A stretch of DNA of 64,000 nucleotides, from positions 9,935,287 through 9,999,286 of the forward strand of contig CP136061.1 of assembly GCA_032622095.1 (NCBI GenBank). The letters run 5' to 3'. Position numbers and translations under genes: made by a program. The DNA comes from Siphonodentalium dalli. Lineage: Eukaryota > Mollusca > Scaphopoda > Gadilida > Siphonodentaliidae. Below, one piece after another: positions 23,612 through 35,706 of this stretch. Below the pieces are notes generated by a model. It was not told the origin of the DNA. It made no database searches and worked only from the letters and a program-made list of their open reading frames with translations. The stretch's first letter is position 1. The number at the start of each line of letters is the position of its first letter.

Positions 23612-25112
23612 CTAGCCGATGTGCCCGGCCCTCTTCGTTTGGGCTATTTAGGGATTTTTTTGTGATCGTCTCCGCCTGGGCAAACTATTGTTCGATCGGC
23701 CCGGAAACATGCCTATATCAGCGAATATGGTCAAGGTCAAGGACATGGTCGCACGTGAAATTGGACCCACCCATATTGTTCCCGGGATCAAAGTAGGCCT
23801 ACATTATACCAAATTTGAGTCGGATTGGTCGAGGTCCAGAAACATGCCTATATGAGCGTATATGAGCGAGGTCAATGTCAAGGACACGGTCGCAAGTGAA
23901 ATTGGACCCGCCCATATTGTTCCCGTGATCAAAGTAGAACCAGCTACCAAATTTGAGTGGGATCGGTCGAGGTCCAGAAACATGCCTATATGAGCGTATT
24001 TGAGCGAGGTCAAGGATACGGACGCACGTGAAATGGACCCGCCCATATTGTTCCCCGGATCAAAGTAGGCCTACACACCAAATTTGAGTCGGATCGGTCG
24101 AGCAGTTTTTCGAGTCTATAACACAAATACATACATACAGACAGAAGTTCCAAAATATATACTAGACTAGCCGATGAGCCCGACGTTGTCCAGGCTATTC
24201 AAAAACCGACGAAATTTGTATCCGGGGCAAGATACATTCACATAGCAAATTTCAAGTCGATAGCTCCACCCGTTTCCGAGATCTGGTCTGCGCATGCGCG
24301 AAGCTGGCGTCGCACGGGCTCGGCGACCCGATAAAATTCTTATCCGGGGCAAGATACATTCACATACCAAATTTCAAGTCGATAGCTCCACCAGTTTCCG
24401 AGATCTCGTCTGCGCATGCGCGAAGCTGACGTCGCACGGGCTCGGTGACCCGATAAAATTCTTATCCGGGGCAAGATACATTCACATACCAAATTTCAAG
24501 TCGATAGCTCCACCCGTTTCCGAGATCTCGTCTGCGCATGCGCGAAGCTGACGTCGCACGGGCTCGGTGACCCGATAAACTTAGCCGATGAGCCCGACGT
24601 TGTCCGGGCTATTCAAAATCCGGGCTATTTATCCGGGCTATTCAAAAACCAAATTTCAAGTCGATCGCTCTACCCGTTTCCGAGATCTGGTCTGCGCATG
24701 CGCGAAGCTGGCGTCGCACGGGCTCGGCGACCCGATAAAATTCGTATCCGGGGCAAGATACATTCACATACCAAATTTCAAGTCGATAGCTCCACCCGTT
24801 TCCGAGATCTCGTCTGCGCATGCGCGAAGCTGGTGTCGCACGGGCTCGGCGACCCGATATAATTCGCATCCGGGGCAAGATACATTCACATAGCAAATTT
24901 CAAGTCGATAGCTCCACCCGTTTCCGAGATCTCGTCTGCGCATGCGCGAAGCGGGCGCCGCACGGGCTCGCCAATACGACAACGACGACCGCCTGGTCAA
25001 ACTACACTCACGTACCAAGTTTCGTCCCGATCGGTCAAGAATCGTAGATTTGTATTAATGACAGACAGACAGACAGACAGACATACAGACAGAGGTCTTC
25101 AAAATATATATG
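23612..25112 (+). mobile_element. RTE/SINE-like repeat cluster with 122-bp internal tandem units
   Basis: A first unit (23612 to about 24170) ends with ACATACATACAGACAG and AAAATATATA. The next begins CTAGCCGATGAGCCCGACG and holds six or so repeats of a roughly 122-base block with AAATTTCAAGTCGATAGCTC and TCTGCGCATGCGCGAAGC. The spacing of the AAATTTC start is 122 bases at 24247, 24369 and 24491. It ends in an ACAG-type tail at about 25110. Confidence 0.72.
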
Positions 25113-26422
25113 AGATTAAATACAAGACAGATAACTCTATATATCCCGTCTACGCTCATGCTTTACGAAGTCCAGCGCAATGAAATTTCACTATTGTTAA
25201 CCGGCTGTTGACTCATGGAAATGTCGAGCCTGCAAAACGCGTTATTTTTCAAACAAGCTGGCGACTTTGTGAATTTTGATAGGCGTAACACAGCTTATTG
25301 GATAAGTATAGAAAGGCAGTGTAATTCGTCGAAATTAATGACAAGTGGTGCAAATTTCAACTTAATGCATAGTTTGTTGTGTTTATCTTTGTATACTTTC
25401 ACCAAATTGGCAGTTTGAACCATGTACCATGGCAAATATTAGCAATAGTTTTACCCGTATAGAACGATTAATGGGGATAGAACCGACTCGATCAGGAGAG
25501 AACCCAAACAATAATCAAAATTCGCGGTTCTTGTCGTTGTTATGACTCGCACAATGAATTTTTCGTTATTAACACGCTCATTGGTGCCACAGATTGTTAT
25601 GGGATCGAAAATAACAAATCGAATTATCACCTAGATGCCTCAAAATTGCGTTTTAACTGTCAAAAAGTTGTGAAAATGTATAATTTCGATCAGCAAGAAC
25701 CGTCACAAATCAGGCAAGAACCATCACAAACCGGCGATAGAACGATTTCCGATGTAACAGTTCCTACACAGTGATTACATTGAGACTTATCGAACCTCCG
25801 TGGGCTGCCTGGAGATGATCCTCATAACATTGGAGCAAGTGTGAGGGTTACCAATAGTCATATATATATAGTAAACGTTTGCATTCTTAATAAATAAATA
25901 AATAAATAACAGTTTTGTATAGCGTAATATCCACCGAAGTGCTCTAAAACGCTTGACATGTTAAACATAAAATACAATTGCAAATATAAGACATAATTAT
26001 GGACATCAACAAAAATGTAGAACTAGAAGTGAGACGTTACTAAGAAATACAAAAGCGCATAAAATTACAAATCGAAAAAAATATTAAAAAGTTACTGGTA
26101 AATTGGGGTGATAACATGCTAAAAAATGCTAACAGCGAAAAAGGGGGTAAAATGGCGAACGGGTAACAAGCTAAAAATAACATGAACAGGGGTAAAATGG
26201 GGAAAGATCGGGAAACGAGTAAAATTGAAACGAAAATATTGATGAGACAAAGGTGTTTATTAGTGGTCCAAACAGTATACAGGATAGAATATTATCAACA
26301 AAAAGTATTTGCATTAGTATTTTTTTGTTTTTTTTGTTGGTATTTTAAGATAAAAATAAAAACAGTTATCAAACACATATATACACGAGATAAGTTCAGC
26401 TGGTGTTTTTGCTTGGTTGATG

Positions 26423-26614
26423 CGCATGACGTTAGCTTTCACCTGGTATAGCCTGGAACACCTTAGCTGACCAAGGCTACTCGCTAATTTGCTTATACAG
26501 GACTTCTTCTTCGGTTGTAATTCCAAGTCTTTGGATGCTTCTTGGAATAGGAAAGCGCATGACGTTAGCTTTCACATGGTATAGCCTGGAACACCATAGC
26601 TGACCAAGGCTACT
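26423..26614. repeat. Direct duplication of a 60-70 base block
   Basis: GCGCATGACGTTAGCTTTCA and TATAGCCTGGAACACC, with AGCTGACCAAGGCTACT, occur twice, about 130 bases apart. Confidence 0.85.
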
Positions 26615-26988
26615 TGTGTGGAGATTTTTTTTTCTTTTATTGAGGAAGTATATATAAACAAAAATGAAACAGACAGACAAACGTATTGATAAATATTATA
26701 TTCTAGCACTCACTTTTGCACGCTCCCAAGTGAAATTCACTTGGGCTACTTTCTAACTGGCGACATTAATAAAATCATACGTGAATCATACAGTTGTGGT
26801 GTAGTCTTTATGAAGAGATAAATAGATTGTTATTCCGTTGGCGACACAACGTTAGCGCACTAAATGGAGAATGTCATTTATACTGTAAAATAAAGATTTA
26901 GATTTGGCGCAGATAAATTATTGCCGGAGTTTTGATGATCGAGTTAAGAAATGGTTAATGTAATTTGAGAGATAGCTCGGGTTCCAGG

Positions 26989-27752
26989 CCATCTATTATA
27001 TATTTTGGAAGATCTGTTTGTTTGTTTGTTTGTGTGTAATCGATGAACTCGAAAACGGCCGACCCGATTTCGATGAAACTTGGTATGTGGGGGTATTTTC
27101 GGGCCAGGAGTAACATAGGCCTATTGATTTTCAGATCCGAGGTCAACTTTCCACGTGCCGAGGTCAAATCTGTTTTTACGCTGTGTTACGGGACTTTCAT
27201 TTGAGTTCGGTGCTTACAAATCGATTCGAAACAGCGCGAATAATAACATGCCAGTCATAATAATGACACTGTGAGAATCTTTCGTGTTTCCTCTTTCCAA
27301 CGATATATAACATGTATGTATCCGTTTTAGTTATCTGCCTCAATTATTAAGAAGAAGTGGTACGATCTTCTATCAGGGTAAAAACAATGCGTAACTTCTA
27401 TGACGTCGTTAGAGGTCATAAAGTTAGATCACGTTAACTCTTAACAGGCCGATGCATTTGACTGTTTCAGACGTCTTGGCGATATCTCGGGCACCGATGG
27501 TAATTTATCTTTACGTTGAAACTTGATAATTAATGAGCGTGTGTATATGAGGCGCGTTTATATACTTCAGTGGAAATCAAATCGGGTTAAAAGGTCAAAT
27601 CGGATAAAACCATTTCGACGGGTACTTTTGTCGGGTACGTTTGTTCGGGCAGTGTTTTGGACGGGTCAAATCGTGACCCCACTTGACCTTGGCCTTCAAA
27701 ATAGACAATTCAAGGTCAAACCCCGGACGAAGTCGGGTCACCTTCTAGTATG
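26989..27752 (-). mobile_element. RTE/SINE-like repeat copy, reverse orientation
   Basis: On the minus strand it starts CTAGAAGGTGACCCGACTTC and ends with a CAAA-type tail next to AAAATATATAATAG. Compared with 15508-16426 it has an internal deletion near 27590. Confidence 0.72.
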
Positions 27753-28049
27753 TATATAATTGTGTTATTCGGGGTATATACATGTTCATGTGTGGAGAAA
27801 TGACTTACTGCCACTATGTCCATGTTTTTTCTGTTTAAATTTTTCCGCACAAAAGTGAAATGGACTAATACGGAACGCTCTTTTCTGTTCCATGCCGTGT
27901 ACATGGCTGTTGTTTGTTTGGGAACCAAACACGGTGTTCAGAGTTTGTATTTTTATGAATTCATTGTGTCTGTCTGGGACATATTATGTTCGTAGAGAAG
28001 TAATTCAAGTAATTAGCGACCTATTTCGATACCGGGAAAAAATAAAAAG

Positions 28050-28133
28050 CGTATATTATTAGGTGTATTTTATTAGGTGTATATTATTAGGTGTATATTA
28101 TTAGGTGTATATTATTAGGTGTATATTATTAAT
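28050..28133. repeat. 14-bp tandem repeat
   Basis: Five or six copies of TATTATTAGGTGTA, with the first one variant. Confidence 0.9.
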
Positions 28134-28825
28134 ATTTTGGAGCGCAGACCATCGTGTGACTTTAAAATATTTGCCTTAGATGGTAACGGAATTGTTAGAG
28201 TTCCACGTCGTCTGGGTTTCTCTTCGCCACAACCCCTTTCGGATCCAATCCGTATAGCTTGTGTTTGTCCAAGTTGAATTTTAAGTCTGATAGTTCAGCC
28301 AATATATTTATGACATTAAGTGCCTCATTAACTGATGATTAACCTGGAGGAAGGGAGTCGTGTCTGCAAATTGTGACAAAATGAATTCCGAGTCATTAAT
28401 TTGTATTACGACTTATACTGAGGATCTCCATGGCGATAATAAATTGATAGGGGAAATGGTGTCACATAGCCGCACTCCACTCAAAATGTCAACTTTTTTT
28501 CAGAGAGGTTACTATTGGTGGTTTCGTATGTTTTGATAACACCTTCCACTCCAATGAATCGCAGGTATTTTTTTCAAAATCAAGTAATATCTATATACCA
28601 GATATTTTTTGTTCTTCACATTTCTCAAGAATATCGAATATAATTATTGTTGATTCACATACATGTACATCTATGTACCCAATTGAGAGTCTGAAATCAA
28701 CTTAGGTAAATATTTTATATTGGATTTGCTATAGTTGTTGTAAAATTTAGTATAAATCAACATTTAGCAAGCGGGAATACAGGGTTAGAAGTTGCATGTT
28801 GCTTTGTGAATTATAATCAACTTAC

Positions 28826-28958
28826 CCATCAGTAAACGGATTGCGCTTACAATTCTTCGCCTCATACCAAGGCAGACATTGTTCGAAGTCCCAGGTGTAA
28901 TTTACTGAACCTCGATATGAGTCTCCCTTGTCAGCAACTTCGTAGCAGTACTCGTCAG
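28826..28958 (-). CDS. Kringle domain, first-half exon
   Basis: A 133-nt exon, phase 1 in and phase 2 out. It encodes YCYEVADKGDSYRGSVNYTW, then DFEQCLPWYEAKNC. This matches the kringle start C-Y-x-G-x-G-x-x-Y-R-G-x3-T-x-S-G-x2-C-x-x-W. Two-exon kringles split by a phase-2 intron are typical of vertebrate kringle genes as well. Acceptor TTTGTTTCACAG and donor GATGG/GTAAGT are strong. The intron that follows runs about 7.9 kb and contains MITE- and retroelement-like repeats. One extra cysteine (in K-N-C-K) is present beyond the usual six shared by the two halves. Confidence 0.88.
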
Positions 28959-29062
28959 CTGTGAAACAAGACAGTCAATGACCGTGAAGACGCTCACCAG
29001 ACTGTAAAGACTGAGAAGACTGGGACTCATAAGACCATAAGTTAGTACTTATCAAATTCACT

Positions 29063-31362
29063 TAAAAACAAGTAGTTCTAAAGAGGGACGTAGCCTAGAG
29101 GGTCTCCGTTGAGCAGTGGGGTGTCCACATTGAAATATGGGCCAGATCCCCTCACCACACATAGTCCATAGTCTGCTCCCTCCCAACTGAAGCAAGCACA
29201 CTCCCAAGTACGTAACATTCCTTTGCGCGTGTTGGAATTTTACAACTGATACCTCAAGCTGTCCTAACTGTGGCAAAGTTGCACCTGACATGCCCCCCCC
29301 CCTTTTTAATGGTGGACCCCATTTAAACAAATTTTTATCCCAACTCTCCATAGGCCATATACACCAAATGTTATTTCTTGATTGGTCAAACCCATATACT
29401 TGGTTAACCCTTTACCCAACAAACCGGCCAAAACCGGCCAAATAAAGCTTCAACAGCCTAAAATATCTTGGGTCTGTCTCAATAAAACCATACAAATATG
29501 GATATCATTGGAACCGGCTCATTGACCACATTGTGATGGTTATAGTTATGCCCTGTGCCAATGCATTCTCTTATATATGCGAGTCGACCATAGGTCGCCT
29601 CGCATATATAAGAGAATGCATTGGCCTAAAAAAAATCTTTTTTTAACACTTTTTACCATTTTTTCTTACATTCTTTAACAATTTTATAATTTGTAATGTG
29701 TTAAGCCAATGCATTCTCTTATATATGCGAGGCGACCTATGGTCGACTCGCATATATAAGAGAATGCATTGGCACAGGGCCCTTCTGTTGGGTAAAGGGT
29801 TAACAAATCTGTAACCCAGTCCCAAGTTACACAAGGACCCTCCATACTAGTTAGTACATATAAGCTAAATAGGACTGATGGCTCTTGAGGAGAAGCCATA
29901 TTAAGAATTATTTTGTCCCTGGTCGCATCCCTATTTTACCTGGTGAACCCATTTCAACAAATCTGAATCCCAGTCACCCAAGGACTCTCTATACCAAAAT
30001 GTATGCTAAATATGCCAAATGGTTCTTGAGAAGATGTTTTAAAAATAACTAATGAGGGAAAGAATTATGTCCGTGGCTCTGACCCTATTTGACCCAGTGA
30101 TCCAATTCTGAATCAAATCTGAATCCTTGTCACCCATACCAAATATAAGCTGAATAGGCCTGATGGTTCTTGATAGGACGACATTTTAAGAATTACAATG
30201 GATGGACAAGTTATGTCCCTCCGCCCTGATTTGCCCAGGTAACCTCATTTTAACACATCTGTATCCCTGTCACCCAAGGACCTTCCATACCAATTATAAG
30301 CTAAATAGCTTTAACGATTCTTGAGAAGATGTTTTAAGAATTACTATGAATGGAAAGAGTTAGGTCCCTAACTATGCCACTTTTTTGACCATGTGACCCC
30401 CATTTGAACAGAACTGAATCCCAGCCACCTAGGGACCATCCACACACAATATGTCTCAATTCTTCATTTCAGATAAGCTAAGAAAAATGCCTCTTCTTTC
30501 TCATCCAGTTTCCCATATGTTATTGCCTCAGAAAACAGGTATTTAGTTTTACTGGCCTAACTGTCAGATTCATCATTCACACTTGCCTTGGGAGTTTGTT
30601 ATCATAAGCTATGGGTCATTTATATACAAACTCTTTAACATGCAGAGATGTTTAGGGTATTAATCAAACTAGCTGTCATTCCAATCAGATTTTGTTAACA
30701 CTGCCATTTCATTTATTACTTTATAATCAATGTGACTTCTATATGGTGTTAAGTAAACATTTTGTGATTGCAGACACCTTTCTCATCTCATAGAGCTCTG
30801 AGTATCTGCTAGCTGTTTGAATGGTCTTGATTGTAGACTGATTTAAACCAAATTTGATTGAGTCACCCTGGTGGATGTTATAATGGTGTTATTTTTTTTC
30901 AATTGAGTAGGAAATTAATCTTAATTAAAATAAAAACAATTTGAAACTTTATCTTTTTTTTTTCCAAATCAAATTTTGTTTTGTTTTGTTTTTGTTAAAT
31001 TGAACAAGGAGTTCTATCTATTTTTTTAAGAGCTGTGTCTCTGGCTCTGCCCCTATTTGACACAGTGACCCCATTTGAACAAATATAAGCTAAATCGGCC
31101 CAATGGTTCTTGAGAAGAAGTCATTCTAAGAATTACTATGAAGAAATAGAGTTATGGTCCTGCTTTCGCAACTATTTGACCCAGTGACCTCATTTGAATG
31201 TGAGTCACCTAGGGAATATCCACACCAAAAATGAACCCATTCGGTCTTATGGTTCCGAAGAAGATGTTTAAAGAATTGTTGACGGATGGACGGATGGACG
31301 GACGGCGGACGAGGAGTGATGACTATAGCTCCACCGGAGAATTCGTCTCAGGTGAGCTAAAA
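29063..31362. repeat. Old dispersed repeat with internal ~190-base units and a GGACGGACGG/GAGCTAAA end
   Basis: Several decayed units share CCCATTTGAACAAAT-, AATCCCAGTCACC-, AAGCTAAATAGG- and GGTTCTTGAGAAGA-type blocks. The right end is GGATGGACGGATGGACGGAC, then GATGACTATAGCTCC and CTCAGGTGAGCTAAAA. From memory this end type is very common in mollusc genomes. MITE copy B3 is inserted in it. Confidence 0.65.
29404..29803. mobile_element. piggyBac-like double-hairpin MITE, subfamily B copy 3
   Basis: This is a complete copy with TTAACCCTTTACCCAACA and TGTTGGGTAAAGGGTTAA ends and both hairpins near-perfect. It has inserted into an older dispersed repeat that continues on both sides (about 29063-31362). 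Confidence 0.88.
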
Positions 31363-31956
31363 AGTGCTCCATGCACGATGTAATGGTTAGAGCACAAGAA
31401 TTGTTCTTTACCAGAATCAATCGAGTCGAAGACGAGATTTATTCTGGTAAAGAATAATTCGCGTGCCCTGACCTACTTATAGCACAATTGATCCCACATA
31501 AAGCAATATACTGGAAATGTGCCGTGAGCTGGACACAATAGCCGGTTAGCCACGCCCAAAAACGTGATTAACACGAACTGATCGCCGTTGAATGTGAATA
31601 GATATGTCCGAAACAACACGGACTGATCCCACTTTGAAGCGCCCATGCGATTTGTCTATTATGAGTTGCGGGTGCTTAACAATGGGATAATCATTGAACT
31701 ATTCCTTCGCCAGCCTTGGGAATCGGTGTACTTAACCAAAAATCAGGGAACGATTGCAACAATAGTATTGTGCTCTAACGAACATTACACATTCCAAAAC
31801 GAGTATAAAATGTAAACACACTGGTTAAAGACACATAATCCGATTTAACACCCCCGAAATTACAATTTCTTCGGCTTCCCGGTAAACAATAGTTTATTTG
31901 AGCCGAGGAACCATTCCTCAAAGATCAGAGTTATCAGATTTAGATTATTGTTAACA

Positions 31957-32407
31957 GGTTACACTGGTGTAAATGTTTTCCATAGGCCTCAGTGCTAACG
32001 TTTTAGCGTATAGTGTTGGCAATATAAATGTTGGGTCCAAAATTTTCTTTAAATCTGTAAAATTGACATTTTGGGAAACTTTTTACACAAAACAATCATG
32101 TCTGTCTAGCAGGGAATTCGCCTTTAAATCTTATGTTTTCGTAACTAGTGTCAGAACCGCATAAAAAAATACAGTCATATTTTAGACCACACCAAAAAAT
32201 TCAAACTTCACTACAACGGGTTAATTCCTGTGCCAATGTTTATTTTACCTATGGGAAATCGTAGGGAAGAGGTGTGATGATTTTTTTATGTGAAAAGCAC
32301 ACAAGGCTATTGACCAATCAGGGCCCAGTGTCTATTTTATTCTCTCCTATATATTCCTCCCGCATCCGCTAGATGTCACTCGAAACCTTATTTACACCAG
32401 TGTAACC
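31957..32407. mobile_element. 451-bp palindromic-TIR element, left copy
   Basis: It begins GGTTACACTGGTGTAAAT and ends ATTTACACCAGTGTAACC, so it has terminal inverted repeats whose inner parts are themselves palindromes (TTACAC-TG-GTGTAA). It is nearly identical to the direct copy at 33309-33759. AACA precedes it at 31953-31956. Its 63-codon ORF is not convincing as a gene. Confidence 0.8.
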
Positions 32408-33308
32408 TAAAGCGATAGCCCGCTTTTTCGCGGAATAATTGAAACTCCCTACATTTCTTCAGAATTGCCCATCAATGGAAAAAATGTGTTCAAAAACAAT
32501 ATCACTTCTGTGGTTCTTTATTTATCACACACAATTTAACCCCACCCCCTTTAACAAATTATTCATCAAAAAAGCACAATTTTCCACCACCAGTCATGTT
32601 CAGGCCCCATTTTCACTCAGTTTTAGGGTCTGGTGTTGCAAACTTGGATCAGCTATGGAAGACTGTACAATATTCTTTCCATGAGAGAACTTCTGGTGAT
32701 GTGAGGTCATTGAGTCCAGATCTGATCAGCTGAGCATCAAGCGCATGACTTTATCAGCACATTGAAGAATAAAATATGACATTTTCAGGTCTGCAAGGGT
32801 GATCCAAGATAACTGAATGTGGGTGTATATTGAATTAGTTGAATAAAGATATGCTCTCTTTGAATTGCTGAAGCATTTTCTTAAATGTGTCCAAGTTTTA
32901 GTGCTATTAACCTTCAAATGACCATACCCAACAGTGGAAATGACACACTTTTATGATATATATCTGTATATCACTGGCTATAAAATCCAAAATACTTGTT
33001 AGATTAGGTTCTTATAACAATTGATATATGTGTCGTTGACATGCTCATGTTATGGGTCATTTGCATTATCATGTGACTATTACCACCTTGAAAATTTTTG
33101 AAAATACCTTGAAAAATTGGCATTTTTTATGAAAAATCTTACTATTTTTTTGGCTGATGTAAGTGAAAGAAGATATCAGCAGCAAGAATAGCCACACCAA
33201 GCATGAGATATTAATTGGACTGAAAGACCAGACTCTGTAAAATGCATTAAAATGCTTTAAAGTGACTCACAGGAATCAAAAATGATAAAAAGCTATTTTT
33301 TCCCTTTA
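32408..33308. other. Interior between the paired 451-bp elements
   Basis: About 900 bases of AT-rich DNA with no convincing ORF. It may be the interior of a composite insertion. Confidence 0.5.
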
Positions 33309-33759
33309 GGTTACACTGGTGTAAATGTTTTCCATAGGCCTCAGTGCTAACGTTTTAGCGTATAGTGTTGGCAATATAAATGTTGGGTCCAAAATTTTCT
33401 TTAAATCTGAAAAATTGACATTTTGGGAAACTTTTTACAAAAAAAAATCATGTCTGTCTAGCAGGGAATTCGCCTTTAAATCTTATGTTTTCGTAACTAG
33501 TGTCAGAACCGCATAAAAAAATACAGTCATATTTTAGACCACACCAAAAAATTCAAACTTCACTACAACGGGTTAATTCCTGTGCCAATGTTTATTTTAC
33601 CTATGGGAAATCATAGGGAAGAGGTGTGATGATTTTTTTATGTGAAAAGCACACAAGGCTATTGACCAATCAGGGCCCAGTGTCTATTTTATTCTCTCCT
33701 ATATATTCCTCCCGCATCCGCTAGATGTCACTCGGAACCTTATTTACACCAGTGTAACC
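33309..33759. mobile_element. 451-bp palindromic-TIR element, right copy
   Basis: A direct copy of 31957-32407 with only a handful of substitutions. AACA follows it at 33760-33763, matching the AACA before the left copy. The inner flanks of the pair (TAAAG and CTTTA) are inverted relative to each other. Confidence 0.8.
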
Positions 33760-34594
33760 AACAGTTATCCACCTCGAATATTCGTCAGCCTAGCAAACAT
33801 TCCTCTGGCTGTTTACAGAAATATACAGACATGCGCGGACGCCGTTACGAGAATTCGAGAGGTCACGCGGGGTCACGGTTAGCGGTGGGGATGAGTGGCG
33901 ATCACAAATTATTTTCGGAATATGAGACGACGAGAAGTGTCACCAGCAACAAAAACAAGTATCTTGTGATAGCTGGCGTGCGGGTACATAGAGACTGGTG
34001 TTTTGAGTGGATATCGAAAATTATCTCATGCGTGAGAGAAATAAACATTTGTCTCGATCACGAATGAGATACTGTTTTGTTCCACTCAAAACTACTATAC
34101 TAGATTGTATTTTTATTATAAGCCTTTCCAAACAAATCAATCATTTACAATGGGGTTTTTGATGCGGCACTTAAATTGTGCAAAGCCATCGCGGATGGAT
34201 ATAACTCGAGACTCCTTATGGGCTGGTACTCGTGCCATATCACAACACATAATTTTACACACGCGGGTCGTTCTGTGTATGTATTTCGGATATGCAGAAC
34301 GTGCCCCGCATGGCCGGATGCAAGACAAAATAAAAACAATTTCGATCGCCTCGCACAAAATCTGTGTGCATTGTATAGTAGGGCGCGTTAAATGGTGTGC
34401 TCAGTTGTTACACTATTTAAGAGCCATACCAGTTTCCAAATTTCTAAATATACTTACGTCATACATGTTACACGTTTGACACTCGCTCGTCAAGAAAATA
34501 CGAACGACAAGGTAAATTTTATCTCAAAGCAAAACAGAAACAAAATACCACGACACACATCACGGATAATACGTTTCTCTTGAATACCGTATTT

Positions 34595-34948
34595 ACCCTG
34601 TGCCAATGCATTCTCTTATATATGCGAGTCGACCATAGGTCGCCTCGCATATATAACAGAATGCATTGGCCTAACAATTTTTCTTCATTTTTTAAAATAA
34701 ATTTTAGGACATAAAATAAAAAAACATACATTACCCTGCAGGGAGCCCCACACATATATAGAAGCATATATAAGAGTGTCGTCTGCTCACGTTTGTCTAG
34801 GGCTCTGTATGAGTGAAATTATAAGATTGTTAAAGAATACAAGAAAACATTAAAATTGTAAAAAATTGTTAGGCCAATGCATTCTCTTATATATGCGAGG
34901 CGACCTATGGTCGACTCGCATATATAAGAGAATGCATTGGCACAGGGT
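34595..34948. mobile_element. Double-hairpin MITE, subfamily A copy 2
   Basis: It has the same termini, hairpins and interior as the element at 11359-11729, with TTTACCC and GGGTAAA at its edges. One base in the left hairpin arm is changed (ATAACAG for ATAAGAG). It lies in the CUB-kringle intron. Confidence 0.85.
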
Positions 34949-35224
34949 AAACTTAGAATCGTTTAAAAAAAACATGTTTAGCCGCACGTAGTTTAGCCGA
35001 TTTAACGTGAACTTGTAGTTCGTAACCTAAGCATGCTTAGCCACGCGTACTCTTAGAATTATTGGTAACCAATTGGTTTTTCGTTGGTTAGCCAGAATAC
35101 CAGTTGGTTCTATACCAACATAGAACCAATTGATTATGTTCGTGGTTCCACATGATGAACCAACTTGTGAAACAGTAGGTTCTGAATACGACTGTTGGTT
35201 ACTTCTGTATAACCTATTTGGGAA

Positions 35225-35706
35225 TCAGATGATTCTTCGCTCGTAACCAAACATTGATCTCGAAGATCGTATTTGCACGCTATATGCTCTTCGACAAGAG
35301 TTGGCGATGAATTCCACTACTTGTTTAAGTGTGAACACTTTAATTTTCTTAGAAACCGCATACTGCCGAAAGAATTCACCGAAAGACCAAATGTTAGAGT
35401 CATGAGCGAATTACTAAATACAAAAGACAAACATTTATATCGCCGGCTATGTATATTAATACGACACATTATAAAGGAATTTAATTAGATTAGGAAGGTG
35501 TATTACCCATTGGTTCAATGATATCATAAATTTGTATATTACAGCGATGTTACATGTATATCTGATCATATGTCTTTTATCCTAGATATATGTGCATGTA
35601 CATGTATTATGCTGATTAGGCAATGAGCTCGATGTAATGTAAAGCGCCGTTGAATATGTACTCATAATATTGAGCGCTATACAAATTAATTATTGTATTG
35701 TATTGT
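35225..35706 (+). mobile_element. LINE 3' end relic with short tandem tail
   Basis: One frame reads LEDRICTLYALR and a shifted frame continues VGDEFHYLFKCEHFNFLRN up to a stop near 35488. This reconstitutes the C-x-x-C-x7-H-x4-C tail of LINE ORF2 with the second cysteine changed to Tyr. About 200 bases downstream there is a short ATTGT-type simple repeat (around 35690-35706), as expected at the 3' terminus of such elements. It is the smallest of the LINE relics here and lies in the large intron between the CUB and kringle exons. Confidence 0.65.

Larger units (their letters stand above)
21128..25785. repeat. Widely spaced inverted repeats enclosing 4.6 kb
   Basis: TAGGAACTGTTACATCGGAA, GTTCTATCGCCGG and TTCTTGCCTGATTTG at 21128-21225 recur as reverse complements at about 25685-25785. 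No transposase ORF is seen between them. The interior contains a tandem duplication and a retroelement-like cluster. Confidence 0.55.

Noticed and set aside
31957..33759. LTR retrotransposon with 451-bp LTRs
   Set aside because: Ends are not TG...CA, no primer-binding site follows the left copy, no polypurine tract precedes the right copy in either orientation, and the interior has no ORF.
34105..34479. 124-codon plus ORF as a gene
   Set aside because: Composition is unremarkable, no domain is recognised, and overlapping ORFs exist on both strands; most likely chance.
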